64,000 nucleotides of DNA from CBDBGD01 sp965205235 (GTDB taxonomy: Bacteria > Chloroflexota > Dehalococcoidia > Lucifugimonadales > UBA1127), in NCBI GenBank assembly GCA_965205235.1, contig CBDBGD010000007.1, positions 372,001-436,000 on the forward strand, read 5' to 3'. Shown here piece by piece: positions 51,969 through 59,876 of the stretch. The notes beneath the pieces were generated by a model that saw nothing but the letters and a program-made list of their open reading frames with translations, made no database searches and was not told where the DNA came from. The position numbers were made by a program, and so were the translations under genes. Within the stretch, counting starts at the first letter, position 1. Every line of letters starts with the position of its first letter.

Positions 51969-52010
51969 CACTGCCAGTTGCCAGCTACAAAAGTTCCGTT
52001 TTTGGCAGTG
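51969..52010 (+). repeat. 42-base repeat, copy 2
   Basis: Begins CACTGCC and ends GGCAGTG, so the unit has perfect 7-base inverted ends. Function unknown; candidates are an iteron, a recombination site or a small mobile terminus. Confidence 0.75.
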
Positions 52011-52242
52011 ACTCCGGTGGGCCCGAAATATGCCGGCTGCGACATGGCAGTGAGGCCGCCCCGGAGGGCTGGCTGCCTTGGAAGCGGGGTGTGGTACAGA
52101 AGGGGTGCCACCCCGCTGGTCGTGACGTGGCTGGACTTCGGTACGGCGTGCCGGCTATTGCCAAGGGGGTCAGGAAGCTGCCCAGAATAGCACGAGTGCG
52201 GAGACCAGGGGGCCGGACCATGAGCTGCCGAAGGGCAGGTAC

Positions 52243-52661
52243 GTGCCCCCAAGGCTGTACCCCCAGCTGGTGACCCTGGAGGCTGAGGACGGCGAGGAGA
52301 GCGTCTACGGCGACGCCACCCCGGTCATCGTCCAGTGGCGCAAGGCCAGGGCCGAGTTCGTGCAGGCCCTCAGGACGGGGACCACGCTGGCACGGATGAG
52401 GCCGGGATACGGATGCTGCACCTGGAGATCGCCATCATCGAGGAGCACGAGCTCACGCTTCCCCCGGCCTGGTATCCCTGGGGTTGGGAAGACCGGCGTG
52501 ACCAGGTCCGGCAGCACCAGCAGTCGCTGGGAAGTGCCGAGGTGGATCGCAACCGGGCCGTTGCTGCGGTTGTGGCTGCGCTGCATTCTCACCCTCGGAC
52601 TGTGGCGGCGGTAGACCCCTGGCCCATTGCAGGCCCAGGGCGGGTCCTTGCCGGGAAGTGA
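52243..52661 (+). pseudogene. Hypothetical protein, one frameshift
   Basis: From GTG 52243 the frame reads YPQLVTLEAEDGEESVYGDA and QWRKARAEFVQALRTG, then needs one added base near 52391 to continue as TDEAGIRMLHLEIAIIEEHE, LTLPPAWYPW and DPWPIAGPGRVLAGK, ending at 52659-52661. The joined product is about 139 residues with no membrane span. Composition is protein-like on both sides of the break. Family not recognised. Confidence 0.45.
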
Positions 52662-52793
52662 TCTCGCCGCCCCCTCTTGTCAGCGGCGGACCCGGCCGTC
52701 AATACTGAGAGCGTTGTCTGGCTTTTCCAGCGTTTCGTGCCTGAGAAACCTGGAGGGTTCCCGTCCCCGAATCCGGGCCGGCTGCAGAGGATC

Positions 52794-52923
52794 GAGCACC
52801 GCTCTCCGAACAGCCGCCCAGGGGAAGGACCGGACGGATTGAGCAGTGCTCTCCCGATGGCCTGCCCCGGAGGGACAAGCGCATGCCCCCTGCGTGCGCC
52901 GGTGGAGGGGTCGAGCAGTGCTC
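52794..52923. repeat. Three copies of an 11-base palindromic motif
   Basis: GAGCACCGCTC at 52794-52804 and GAGCAGTGCTC at 52841-52851 and 52913-52923. Flanks are also alike (GG-A/G-T-C/T before, C/T-CC after). Starts are 47 and 72 bases apart. They could be regulator-binding sites. Confidence 0.5.
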
Positions 52924-53264
52924 CCCTGAGGCCGGGGCGAAAGTGGGGCCAGCTTGGAATTGCCGGTCGACGTGCGCCCTGCACGCCGGCCGGTTCCTCA
53001 TGCCTGCCACACCAGTCCTGCGCCCAGGGTATTCACCAGGACTACGTCCCCATCACAGCGCTCCCCCACGTGTCGATGCCCTGCCGACGTCTCTCTCCCA
53101 TGCGGCAGGTCGTCGGGATGCGAGCGGCGCTGGGGTCGCACCTGGGGCAACGGAGCAACGGATTGAAACAGCAACTGGAGAGAAGCGAGAAGGAGGAGTG
53201 GACATGACGACACGGCATACGGGGCCGGGGCCTCCGGCCCGGCGACAACCCATCACAACGCAAG

Positions 53265-53298
53265 AGGGCCGCCTCCACCGGGGCGGCCCTTTCTTCTT
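53265..53298 (+). terminator. Intrinsic terminator upstream of the 53349 gene
   Basis: AGGGCCGCC (53265-53273) and GGCGGCCCT (53282-53290) with an 8-base loop, followed by TTCTTCTT. A short frame with a strong ribosome site at 53204 precedes it, so this may be an attenuator in the leader of the 53349 gene. Confidence 0.6.
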
Positions 53299-53348
53299 GC
53301 CCGAAAGTGGGCAACGACCCGAGATCAGACGATGCAAAGGAGGATGCG

Positions 53349-53753
53349 ATGACGACGGCAACACTGAGCACTGGGACCTTGGGGACGGCCGTGCGGCCCA
53401 GGCGCAGCCTGGAGGAGCTGGTGGACCGGCTCATGGCGGCGCTGTTCCCGGAGGAGACGGAGGAAGCGACCCCGACCATGGCCAGGGGCATCCACGAGGC
53501 GAGGCGGCTGCGCCAGGCGGGCGACATCGACAAGGCGCTGGGGGTCTTCGCCGGCATGGCGACCGGCGGGGCGGACTCGGCGCAGGCCCGGTGGGCCCAC
53601 GCCGAGTGGCTGGCCCTGGTCAAGCGCCGCCACCGGGGCCGTGAGCTCCTGCTCTACGGCCCGTCCACGGGACGTGCCGCTGCGCTGACGCCCACAGGAG
53701 ACGGGGCCACGCTGGAGGTGGTGGCCGTGCTGGGCATGCGGTCTCCCGGCTGA
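53349..53753 (+). CDS. Hypothetical protein of the accessory region
   Basis: 134 residues from ATG 53349, AAGGAGG five to eight bases upstream. Residues 20-100 are helical and charged (SLEELVDRLMAALFPEETEE, then MARGIHEARRLRQAGDIDKA), resembling a TPR-like helical pair with the pattern A-x-x-L-x-x-x-G-D-x-x-x-A-L; the end is strand-rich (GATLEVVAVLGM). Preceded by a leader containing a terminator hairpin. No family name can be given. Confidence 0.6.
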   Translation: MTTATLSTGTLGTAVRPRRSLEELVDRLMAALFPEETEEATPTMARGIHEARRLRQAGDIDKALGVFAGMATGGADSAQARWAHAEWLALVKRRHRGRELLLYGPSTGRAAALTPTGDGATLEVVAVLGMRSPG

Positions 53754-53865
53754 GCCTGCGGGGTCTCCGGCCTTTGCTAGCTGGTGCGTGATTGCCACGG
53801 CCACCGCTGACATCCCCAACACTCAGCGCACGGCAGTTGCTGGGCCCTGAGCTGCCCTCCCGTGC

Positions 53866-53898
53866 GCTGGCCGACCGCTCCGTGAAGTAGCGGCCAGC
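53866..53898. other. Stem-loop
   Basis: GCTGGCCG (53866-53873) pairs with CGGCCAGC (53891-53898) around a 17-base loop; no T-run. Confidence 0.35.
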
Positions 53899-54016
53899 CG
53901 CCTCACGCATTCCACATCGCCTCACCCCGAGCGGAGCCTGCCAGCTCCGCACCCTTCGCTTGCGGGACCTTGGTCCCGCTCCTCGTATCCCATTCTCACG
54001 ACCCAGGAGGAAACCT

Positions 54017-54052
54017 ATGCCCGATTCACGGCGGAGCTTCCCCGTGACGTAG
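54017..54052 (+). CDS. Possible 11-residue leader peptide
   Basis: ATG 54017 follows AGGAGG by seven bases; the frame MPDSRRSFPVT ends with TAG at 54050-54052. Its strong ribosome site, tiny size and position before two alternative hairpins suggest a translated leader. It contains consecutive Arg codons and no obvious amino-acid run. Confidence 0.35.
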   Translation: MPDSRRSFPVT

Positions 54053-54131
54053 TCCGGGGACGTGCTCCGTAGACGGCGTCCCACGCACGGGACGCCGCAC
54101 ACGGCCACCGGCCGCAACAACACAGCACCCA

Positions 54132-54196
54132 GGGAGACGGTCCCGGTCAACGGGACACGACATCGAGCGGGACCGTCTCCCCCACAGGGGGCGGTC
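54132..54196 (+). promoter_or_regulatory. Two mutually exclusive hairpins before the triple-HTH gene
   Basis: Hairpin 1: GGGAGACGGTCCCG (54132-54145) with CGGGACCGTCTCCC (54168-54181), 14 perfect pairs. Hairpin 2: GACCG (54171-54175) and CCCCC (54179-54183) with GGGGG (54187-54191) and CGGTC (54192-54196). Both need bases 54171-54181, so only one can form at a time, as in attenuation leaders. The start codon at 54227 follows 30 bases later. Confidence 0.5.
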
Positions 54197-54226
54197 TCGC
54201 TTTCCACGTGAAAGGAGGAAAGCGAC

Positions 54227-55099
54227 ATGACTGCCCCAACCACTGCAAGGACCAGGGGAGGAGAGAGCGCACTCAGGGCCGCCGCCAGGCGGCGGGGCCT
54301 CACCATGAGGGAGCTGGCCGAGAAGATGGGTGTCAATACCAGCAACCTGTCGGGCATCGCCACGGGGCGCAGGCCCTGGACGCCCAGGCTGAGGGAGAGG
54401 GCCAAGGCCCTGCTGGGAGAGGTCCCCGGACAGGGCATCGTCTACCGGCAGCAAGATGTGGTCAGCGGGGAGAGCAGCTACATCCGGGAGCGTGCCCGGG
54501 AGCTGGGCATGAGCATGCAGGAGCTGGCGGAGCGGGTGGGCGTGTCCTACGGCTACATGGTCCGGGCGTCCCGGGGCCGCAGGGTCATGGGCGTGAAAGT
54601 CCGGGCGCGGGTGGAGTCGGTGTTGCGAGCCCCCGTCAAGGTCGCTCCCGCCTGGCGCGCTGGGGTGGACTGCCAGGCCGTGTGGGACAGGATGAACGCC
54701 CACGACCTCAGCCAGAACGAGGTGGCCCGGCGTGCCGACATCAGCTCCGGCCACCTCTCCCAGATCATCAACGGCAACCGCAACCCCTCACCGGGGGTGG
54801 TCAAGAGGCTGCACGGCGTGCTGTTCCAGCGGACGGAGGTAGAGCGAGTGATGCCCGCTGAGATGAAGGTGCTGGGGTGGCGCAAGGGAGAGCGGAGCGG
54901 GATGGTGGTGTACGGCGCGGGCGGCCCTGGTCGTGGGGAGAGAGGCGGCGCCGTGCGGACCGGCGGGCGCATCCCCGAAGGCGCCAGGGTAGAGTACGCC
55001 TTTCGCACGGGCTACGACGGGCGGGGCCGGGTGTCGGTGGAGCACGTCGTCGAGCGGGGCTGCTCCGCCATGCTGACGCAACGACCGGTTGTCTCGTAG
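54227..55099 (+). CDS. Regulator with three tandem XRE-like HTH domains
   Basis: 290 residues, AAAGGAGGAAAG before ATG 54227. HTH 1 at about residues 15-65 (LTMRELAEKMGVNTSNLSGI), HTH 2 at about 85-130 (MSMQELAERVGVSYGYMVRA), HTH 3 at about 150-200 (LSQNEVARRADISSGHLSQI). The C-terminal 85 residues (MKVLGWRKGERSGMVVYGAG and VEYAFRTGYDGRGRVSVEHV) form a Gly-rich, strand-rich domain that I do not recognise. A degraded copy of HTH 3 plus this domain lies at 61430-61789. Probably binds repeated DNA sites nearby; likely controlled by its structured leader. Confidence 0.75.
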   Translation: MTAPTTARTRGGESALRAAARRRGLTMRELAEKMGVNTSNLSGIATGRRPWTPRLRERAKALLGEVPGQGIVYRQQDVVSGESSYIRERARELGMSMQELAERVGVSYGYMVRASRGRRVMGVKVRARVESVLRAPVKVAPAWRAGVDCQAVWDRMNAHDLSQNEVARRADISSGHLSQIINGNRNPSPGVVKRLHGVLFQRTEVERVMPAEMKVLGWRKGERSGMVVYGAGGPGRGERGGAVRTGGRIPEGARVEYAFRTGYDGRGRVSVEHVVERGCSAMLTQRPVVS

Positions 55100-55183
55100 T
55101 CCCTTTCGAGTGGGCGCCCGGAACGGAACTCGGGCCGCGAGGAGAGATCGGTCAGCACAGGATACCTAGACGTCACGCAAAGC

Positions 55184-55221
55184 GGGGGATGGCATCGTCT
55201 GATGAAGAGATGCCATCCCCC
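55184..55221. terminator. Long perfect stem-loop downstream of the triple-HTH gene
   Basis: GGGGGATGGCATC (55184-55196) pairs with GATGCCATCCCCC (55209-55221), loop of 12 bases. No T-run follows, so either a Rho-assisted end or another structural element. Confidence 0.5.
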
Positions 55222-55314
55222 AGCTACTCATGGTTCCGACATGGCGACGCTCTGGCCCTTCAACAGGCGTTGCCCTTGAATCTCCCCCAAAATTGAGTTT
55301 GCGGAACAAGGGCG

Positions 55315-55374
55315 ACCCTTCAACAAGCTCAGGGTGCGCGGGGAGCGAGGCCCCTGCCTCCGCAGGAACGACGA
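55315..55374 (+). repeat. Dispersed repeat, copy B
   Basis: Same start ACCCTTCAACAAGCTCAGG and end CCTCCGCAGGAACGACGA as the copy at 7084-7146, 48 kb away, in the same orientation. Confidence 0.7.
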
Positions 55375-55564
55375 TTGTGGTCCGCCCCGTGTGGTCGGCA
55401 GGCATGGGGGTAGGAGAGGTGGGGGATAGGAGAAGGTGGCACGGGCGCGGCTGCAGGAAATGACACGGATATTGCATAGATAAGAGGCCTGAATTACACG
55501 TCCATGAAATACAAGCCGTGTAAACTCCACCACTGACCGACCCTTCACAGCGTGGAGGCTCTCG

Positions 55565-57970
55565 ATGCGTGCACGACCGCTTCTTCTGGTAGCGGCACTC
55601 GTGCTGGTGGCGGGAATCGTGTCGATCCTGGCGGTGACGGACGCACAAGTCCAAGGATCGGCCTCGACGCCCGCGGACTCTCTATCATCGCCGCACCGTG
55701 ACGCCGCAGGCACCTGCGCCGAGAACGGCGACGGTGCTGGCCCGGGCGACGGCACGGAGACCCCGACGCCCACGCCTACGCCCACACCCACGCCTACGCC
55801 CACACCCACGCCGACACCCACACCCACGCCGACACCCACACCCACGCCGACACCCACACCGCTTCCACCCGTGACGATTCCATCGGTGGGCATGATGATG
55901 GCCGTGGTGGGCCAAAACTTCAGCTCCGGCGCGCTCCCTGCTGCCTCGGGCGGGACTGGCAGCTACACTTACTTCGCCCTGAACCTGCCTCCCGGGCTCT
56001 CCTTCTACATCGTGGACCGCACCATCAGCGGGCGACCCACGACCGACGGGACGTGGACGGTGACCTACGGCGCCACCACCGTCGGGGACACGGATCCCAG
56101 GAGTCTGGGGGCTACAAGGGGTTCCGAGACTGCCCAGACGACCTTCACGTTCAAGGTGAAGCCGAAGCCCACCCCGCCGCCGCCACCCACGCCCACACCC
56201 ACGCCGACGCCCACGCCAACACCCACACCCACACCCACGCCAACGCCAACACCCACGCCAACGCCAACACCCACACCCACGCCAACACCCACACCCACGC
56301 CAACACCCACACCCACGCCAACACCCACACCCACGCCCACGCCAACACCCACGCCCACGCCAACACCCACGCCGGAATGCACGTGCCCACCCGACGACGG
56401 CGGCGCGGGTCCGCTCTCGGGTCCCAACGGCGACGATGGCGCCTCCGGCGCCGGCAGCGAATGCACGTGCCCACCCGACGACGGCGGCGCGGGTCCGCTC
56501 TCGGGCCCCAACGCCGGAGCCAGCGCCTCCGGCACAAATGCCAGCGGCGACGCCGTCGAGGACGCCAGCCCCATCGTGGTTTGCATCTCACTGCCGCCCC
56601 CGGCCGCGGATGACGCCGACAACGACGCCTCCACCGTCGAGGAGGGTGACCCCGCCATCGTCCTGCTGACCGCCTCCCGTGCTCCCACGGCCGATCTGAC
56701 CGTGAAGATGGAGGTCACAACCACCGGTGGGCCCTTTACTGACCACACCGGCGATAGAGAGGCAACGTGGGAGGCCGTTTGGAATGTCACGGAGCTCAGA
56801 GTCGAATTTCCGACGAAGGATGACTTCATAGACGAGCACAACGGAGTCATCACGGTCACGCTCCAACCCAACGATGGCTACGTGGTGCACAGCACACTGA
56901 ACGTCGCATCCGTGACCGTGGCGGACGACGACAAGCCCACACAGCCCCAGGCCGTGCGCATCAACGGCCACTTGAAACCGCCGCTGAGCGCCAATGGCAA
57001 CTCCGGTAATGTCACGGTGCGCTTGCGCACAAATGCCCTGACCAACACGTACAAGGTGCGCTATGCGCTGGTGGACTGCCCGGAAACGGGGAGTATCGGG
57101 GGTTTCTCAGGGCCCACCGGGGCTGTCGATGGGGGCGACTCCTACGAGTGCACCACGGTGGGGGGGTGGACGACCGTGGACGCTGTGAGCGAGGCAGCGG
57201 GTGTGGCCCAGACCGACGAGCTTACCTTTGGCCCGCTGCGAATCCACACGCTGTACCAAGTGGAGGTGCAGTCCTACATAGCCGAGGGGTCGGACTGGTC
57301 GGAAGCCGTGGCGATCTACCCCACCAGAACGCACCCGACGCTACCGGGGAGCGAACCCTCTGGAACGAAGGTGGCCACGGTGCCCCTCAATCGGTTCCAG
57401 GCCAACGGCCAGCTTGCGCTCACCATCTGCAATCCGCCTGGACCGGCGCCCGCTGACGCCGCCCAGCCGCTGCCGACAAGGGCGAGCGTTGACATGTTGA
57501 AGGGCATCATTGAAGAATGGGAAGGTGAGGCCGTGTGGGCAGGCACGGGAGGCACGAACATCATCTACTCCACCCTTACCAGCGACACCGCATGCCCAAA
57601 ACCTCAACTACATACCGGCAAGCGCCTCTACTTTACCTCGCCAGAGGTGATGCTAAAGCTCTGCCTTAACCGTGACCTCCCAGGCTGCTGGCGCTCCTCA
57701 GGCACCCTGACGGAGGCAACCGGATCGCAGCAGACCATACTGCTGCGGGCCACTCTTGCCAGCGGCGGGTCGTGGCTGGCTGCGAATCCTATTGTCCCGA
57801 ACTGCACCTCGCTCAAATGGACGCTATCCCACGAGGTTGGGCACGGATACGGCCTGGGGCATGGGAGTACGGAAAGCTCTGTCATGTCTGACAGCCCCGC
57901 CAACGTTGACATCTGCGGCCCAACCATCTACGACACAGCGGCTGTACTGGCGATCTACCAGTCTCGGTGA
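55565..57970 (+). CDS. Secreted metzincin-type metalloprotease with Thr-Pro linkers
   Basis: 801 residues, GGAGG before ATG 55565. Signal peptide (about 1-27); a (Thr-Pro)n linker (about 65-100); an Ig-like domain (GMMMAVVGQNFSSGALPAAS, LPPGLSFYIVDRTISGRPT); a second long Thr-Pro linker; two copies of ECTCPPDDGGAGPLSGPN; a Calx-beta-like region (STVEEGDPAIVLLTASRAPT); an FnIII-like part; and a C-terminal zincin with HEVGHGYGLGH at residues 756-766 and a Met-turn (SSVMSD). The zinc motif HExxHxxGxxH is complete, so it should be active outside the cell. Substrate unknown. Next gene, 13 bases later, encodes an LRR lipoprotein. Confidence 0.85.
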   Translation: MRARPLLLVAALVLVAGIVSILAVTDAQVQGSASTPADSLSSPHRDAAGTCAENGDGAGPGDGTETPTPTPTPTPTPTPTPTPTPTPTPTPTPTPTPTPLPPVTIPSVGMMMAVVGQNFSSGALPAASGGTGSYTYFALNLPPGLSFYIVDRTISGRPTTDGTWTVTYGATTVGDTDPRSLGATRGSETAQTTFTFKVKPKPTPPPPPTPTPTPTPTPTPTPTPTPTPTPTPTPTPTPTPTPTPTPTPTPTPTPTPTPTPTPTPTPTPTPECTCPPDDGGAGPLSGPNGDDGASGAGSECTCPPDDGGAGPLSGPNAGASASGTNASGDAVEDASPIVVCISLPPPAADDADNDASTVEEGDPAIVLLTASRAPTADLTVKMEVTTTGGPFTDHTGDREATWEAVWNVTELRVEFPTKDDFIDEHNGVITVTLQPNDGYVVHSTLNVASVTVADDDKPTQPQAVRINGHLKPPLSANGNSGNVTVRLRTNALTNTYKVRYALVDCPETGSIGGFSGPTGAVDGGDSYECTTVGGWTTVDAVSEAAGVAQTDELTFGPLRIHTLYQVEVQSYIAEGSDWSEAVAIYPTRTHPTLPGSEPSGTKVATVPLNRFQANGQLALTICNPPGPAPADAAQPLPTRASVDMLKGIIEEWEGEAVWAGTGGTNIIYSTLTSDTACPKPQLHTGKRLYFTSPEVMLKLCLNRDLPGCWRSSGTLTEATGSQQTILLRATLASGGSWLAANPIVPNCTSLKWTLSHEVGHGYGLGHGSTESSVMSDSPANVDICGPTIYDTAAVLAIYQSR
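55760..55862 (+). repeat. Minisatellite encoding the first Thr-Pro linker
   Basis: Tandem CCCACACCCACGCCGAC-type units of 6-18 bases in the protease gene. Such tracts change length readily by slippage, in multiples of six bases here, so the frame survives. Confidence 0.8.
56184..56372 (+). repeat. Minisatellite encoding the second Thr-Pro linker
   Basis: About 190 bases of CCCACGCCAACACC-type units, the longer of two tracts in the same gene. Confidence 0.8.
56375..56512 (+). repeat. Pair of 54-base direct repeats
   Basis: 56375-56428 and 56459-56512 both start GAATGCACGTGCCCACC and differ at one noted base (GGGTCCC versus GGGCCCC). Each encodes ECTCPPDDGGAGPLSGPN in the protease. Confidence 0.85.
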
Positions 57971-57983
57971 GAGAAATGAGACG

Positions 57984-59606
57984 ATGGCGGCACTGATACG
58001 AACGGCAGCACTGCTTATGACTCTGGCGCTAACCCTCATGGCCTGCGCTTCCGAAGGGAGCGTGCACGAGGCGCCAAGCAACGACACCACCACGCATGAA
58101 GTGGGGATTGCGCCGTGCACGCCTGTGGAGGGTTCGGCCCTCGACCCCTGCCAGCCGGGTATAGGCCCACTCACCGGCAACCCCAACGCACACAGGTTTA
58201 TCCCCGGTGATAACCCGAAACCCATACGCCGATTCCTAGAGGGGGGGAGCACGAACAGCGCATCGCACATCGTGGTCCGGGCAACCTACTTGCCCAAGAC
58301 CGTGCGGTGCGTCATCAAGGACGAGGACCGGAGCGCGGACTACGTGGGGCTTGGGGTCTGGGGCACCAACATCCGGTGCTTCATTAACGTACGGACCAAC
58401 GACTACATCCTGGGCACCGGCCCGAATGAGTTGACGGTCTCGTTTGGGAGCTACTTCCCGTGGACGGACGTTGCGCTGGAGATCGAGGATATTAGGCGCA
58501 ATCTGGAGAGAGCGTACATGAGGGGTGGCCATGGGGCTGACATCGTTGAGGTGGTTGCTGGCGGGCTTCCTGGCCGAGAGTCAATCCTGTTCCTTGGGCC
58601 TGCTAGCGACTACACGATAGAGGCGTGGGAGATCTTTGACGAGTGGGACGTGCAGCGCAGAGACGGAGTGGTGCATGCGATACACCCAGAGCGGCCCTAC
58701 TGGGCCCGCTACGGCACCGACGAGCAGAAAGCCAAGATGGAGCTAACGCTGCCCGCCTTTACCACTGCCGTCACCGAGGCGAACACCGCTCGGAAGACCG
58801 CCAACAATGGGCGAGCGCGACCGGAGGCGGACGCGCCGATGATCATCACCAGCGCCAACGCCTCGGACCTGCACCAGCACCACGTGGACACGGGCAACAC
58901 CGCGCACGCCGATGGGCCGCCCGAGACCAGCCTGCCGCCGCCGTGCGGCAAGGCCGTGGCCAACCAGGTCCAGAATCCCGGCCTGATGCTGGACTGCATG
59001 GCGCTGCTGGGCCTCAAGGACACGCTGCGGGGCACGGGGACGCTGAACTGGGACCTGGACACCCCGATAGCCAAGTGGGACGGCGTGACGATCGAGGACA
59101 TGCGCCTGGAGGACGGAACGCTGGTCAACCGCGTCACCCGGCTGCTCCTGAGCAGCAAGAGCCTGACGGGGACCATCCCGGCAGATCTCAGCAGCCTGAC
59201 GGCCCTGCTGGACCTGCGGCTTGCCAACAACAAGCTGACCGGGGAGATACCGTCCGAGCTTGGCACGCTTGCGAGCCTGGAGACCCTATGGCTCTACCAC
59301 AACCAGCTCTTGGGCTCCATTCCCTCGGAGCTAGGCGACCTCGCCAACCTCCGGGAGCTCCTTGGCGGGAACAACCAGCTCACGGGAGAGATACCAGCAG
59401 ATCTGGGTGATCTGTCCAGGCTGGAAAGCCTGGCCTTCAACCACAATGACCTAACAGGCTCGATACCATCGGAGTTGGAGAACCTGAGCAACCTGACACG
59501 CCTGCAGCTGTTCGGCAACGACTTCACCGGCTGCATTCCGCCCGCCCTGAAGCGGATTGCCAGGACAGACGTGGGGTTCTACGAGCTACCGGACTGCACG
59601 TCGTGA
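57984..59606 (+). CDS. Lipoprotein with plant-type leucine-rich repeats
   Basis: 540 residues from ATG 57984. Lipobox TLMAC with Cys21. Residues 70-330 are a soluble region with Cys pairs and no recognised family. Residues about 390-530 hold five LRRs of the plant-type consensus, e.g. LTGEIPSELGTLASLETLWL and LTGSIPSELENLSNLTRLQL, closed by CIPPALKRI. Anchored on the outer face and suited to protein binding. Spacing from the protease gene is 13 bases, so the two are co-expressed; the LRR protein may bind the protease or its target (inference). Confidence 0.8.
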   Translation: MAALIRTAALLMTLALTLMACASEGSVHEAPSNDTTTHEVGIAPCTPVEGSALDPCQPGIGPLTGNPNAHRFIPGDNPKPIRRFLEGGSTNSASHIVVRATYLPKTVRCVIKDEDRSADYVGLGVWGTNIRCFINVRTNDYILGTGPNELTVSFGSYFPWTDVALEIEDIRRNLERAYMRGGHGADIVEVVAGGLPGRESILFLGPASDYTIEAWEIFDEWDVQRRDGVVHAIHPERPYWARYGTDEQKAKMELTLPAFTTAVTEANTARKTANNGRARPEADAPMIITSANASDLHQHHVDTGNTAHADGPPETSLPPPCGKAVANQVQNPGLMLDCMALLGLKDTLRGTGTLNWDLDTPIAKWDGVTIEDMRLEDGTLVNRVTRLLLSSKSLTGTIPADLSSLTALLDLRLANNKLTGEIPSELGTLASLETLWLYHNQLLGSIPSELGDLANLRELLGGNNQLTGEIPADLGDLSRLESLAFNHNDLTGSIPSELENLSNLTRLQLFGNDFTGCIPPALKRIARTDVGFYELPDCTS

Positions 59607-59876
59607 TCGGTGTGCGCAACAACTAGAGTCCCGGTGTTCCATCCCAGGGGCCGGCTGAGTCCCCATTTCTGGGGATCTCGCGGCAATACTGTAGGCAGAA
59701 CGGAAAACGGGTATGAGTTGGCACGAGTACGAGGGCGAATCCTGCGAGACGTGCCACTCAGCAGCGGGGCGGTGACGAGGAATCGACCGGACTTCTTTAG
59801 CCGCTTGCGGTGTCCGCTCATTGTCGGAAGGCGGGCGGCGTAGTCGCCTCCGATCAGTCACCCGATGGAGGCAGCA

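Larger units (their letters stand above)
51353..52242. other. Non-coding, repeat-bearing region downstream of mcrC
   Basis: About 0.9 kb without an intact gene. Contains an AlpA-like gene remnant (51425-51600, minus), two direct 42-base repeats and one inverted partial copy (51804-52010), and otherwise GC-rich sequence. Confidence 0.5.
52662..53348. other. Non-coding region with repeated GAGCA-GCTC palindromes
   Basis: No supported gene apart from a possible short frame starting at ATG 53204 with an AAGGAGGAG site. Three related palindromes (52794-52923) and a terminator hairpin (53265-53298) are visible. Confidence 0.45.
53754..54226. other. Structured leader region of the triple-HTH gene
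   Basis: Contains a hairpin at 53866-53898, a very short frame at 54017-54052 with a strong ribosome site, and two overlapping hairpins at 54132-54196. No full-size gene. Confidence 0.5.
55100..55564. other. Intergenic region with stem-loop and dispersed repeat
   Basis: No gene supported. Holds a 13-bp stem-loop (55184-55221) and the dispersed repeat copy B (55315-55374). Confidence 0.5.

Noticed and set aside
51912..52010. CRISPR-like direct repeats
   Set aside because: Only two units, a 15-base gap between them and no cas genes; not a CRISPR array.
55760..56372. Tandem repeats as a CRISPR array
   Set aside because: They are short Thr-Pro coding units inside an open protein frame.
56065..56871. 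268-codon Gly-Val repeat protein on the minus strand
   Set aside because: Antisense of the Thr-Pro linker DNA of the protease.
59607..59876. Gene candidates on both strands between the LRR and nuclease-like genes
   Set aside because: Neither frame has a ribosome site or family pattern; only a TCCCCA/TGGGGA stem-loop at 59660-59675 is visible.
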